Made by a program: the position numbers and the translations under genes. From the NCBI GenBank assembly GCA_903921965.1, contig CAIXSE010000794.1, positions 1 to 5,514 of the forward strand: a stretch of 5,514 nucleotides of DNA, written 5' to 3'. Source of the stretch: an uncultured Thermoleophilia bacterium (GTDB lineage: Bacteria; Actinomycetota; Thermoleophilia; UBA2241). Within the stretch, counting starts at the first letter, position 1. Each line of letters opens with the position of its first letter. The notes under the pieces were generated by a model. The model saw nothing but the letters and a program-made list of their open reading frames with translations. It had not been told where the DNA came from and did no database searches. Positions 5,382 to 5,514 of this stretch are shown piece after piece.

Positions 5382-5434
5382 TAGACTGGCGGCGCCGGGA
5401 GGCGCACGGGGCGCCGCCCGACGGACCGGGAGGG
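5382..5434 (+). promoter_or_regulatory. Candidate -10 box and ribosome site for the gene starting at 5441
   Basis: TAGACT (5382-5387) matches TANNNT and closely resembles TAGGCT before the transhydrogenase gene, including the preceding GA. GGGAGGG (5428-5434) lies 6 nt before the ATG at 5441. No -35 is evident. The rest of the 178-bp divergent gap (5263-5440) shows no further gene. Confidence 0.4.
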
Positions 5435-5440
5435 TGTGTG

Positions 5441-5514
5441 ATGAAGGTCAGGGGCGACGCCCTGGAGCTGGCGTTCCGCATCGTGCTGAGCTGTCCGTGC
5501 GCGGTGACGCACGA
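5441..5514 (+). CDS. Start of an unidentified protein (partial)
   Basis: An ATG with GGGAGGG 6 nt upstream opens a frame that runs off the window after 24 complete codons. The visible N-terminus reads MKVRGDALELAFRI, then VLSCPCAVTH. All but one of the codon third positions are G or C, consistent with coding. The Cys-Pro-Cys could be a metal- or thiol-active motif, but 24 residues are too few to name a family. The gene is divergent from the oxidase-like gene and might share control with it. Confidence 0.6.
   Translation, partial: MKVRGDALELAFRIVLSCPCAVTH

Noticed and set aside
4360..5433. Long open + frame continuing from the reductase remnant through the oxidase-like gene
   Set aside because: It lacks a start codon near its beginning. 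Beyond about 4540 it is only the antisense shadow of the oxidase-like gene.
4283..5512. Minus-strand ORF of 409 residues covering the oxidase-like gene
   Set aside because: The product is Arg/Gly/Ala-rich low complexity, typical of a frame shadow in GC-rich DNA. The overlapping frame has a complete diiron motif set.
1..5514. tRNA, rRNA, riboswitch, CRISPR array, insertion sequence or phage attachment site
   Set aside because: I read through for conserved RNA cores, regularly spaced repeats, transposase motifs and terminal inverted repeats and saw none. The only tandem repeat is at 19-70.

Overview
The window is very GC-rich, and almost every real codon ends in G or C. It has short intergenic gaps, frequent GTG starts and GGAGG-type ribosome-binding sites about 6 nt before the start. 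This fits a high-GC bacterium, most likely an actinobacterium (a Thermoleophilia- or Rubrobacter-like lineage is possible). Deinococcota and other high-GC phyla cannot be excluded. There is no rRNA, tRNA, CRISPR array, transposase or integrase.

Layout. Bases 1-106 are the end of a + strand gene with a four-fold Asp-Gly-Gly-Gly tail. It overlaps by ATGA the start of an uncharacterised five-helix membrane protein (103-810). A gap of 142 bases holds a 19-bp palindrome and an 11-bp inverted repeat, ahead of an EamA/DMT-type transporter (953-1915). A small DUF456 membrane protein runs convergently (1961-2461, minus). It is divergent from a clear hydroxyacid-oxoacid transhydrogenase, a group III iron-dependent alcohol dehydrogenase of the ADHFE1 type (2555-3832). 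That gene overlaps tail-to-tail by 14 bases with a lipocalin-like domain protein (3819-4286, minus).

The 310-base gap that follows is not empty. Its + strand carries a decayed remnant of a dihydrofolate-reductase-family (RibD C-terminal) gene, with no start, an internal stop and a collapsed middle. Next comes a compact alternative-oxidase-like diiron protein (4597-5262, minus) with all six expected metal ligands. A divergent + strand gene begins at 5441 and runs off the window.

How the genes relate. Only the first two genes look like an operon; the rest alternate in strand and are probably separate units. Two are redox enzymes: the transhydrogenase exchanges hydride between hydroxy- and keto-acids without free NAD, and the oxidase-like protein would oxidise quinol with O2. 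Nothing in the sequence ties them into one pathway. I do not see a new multi-gene system. The items most worth a second look are the reductase remnant, the compact diiron oxidase, the operator-like palindromes before the transporter, and the unnamed membrane protein family.
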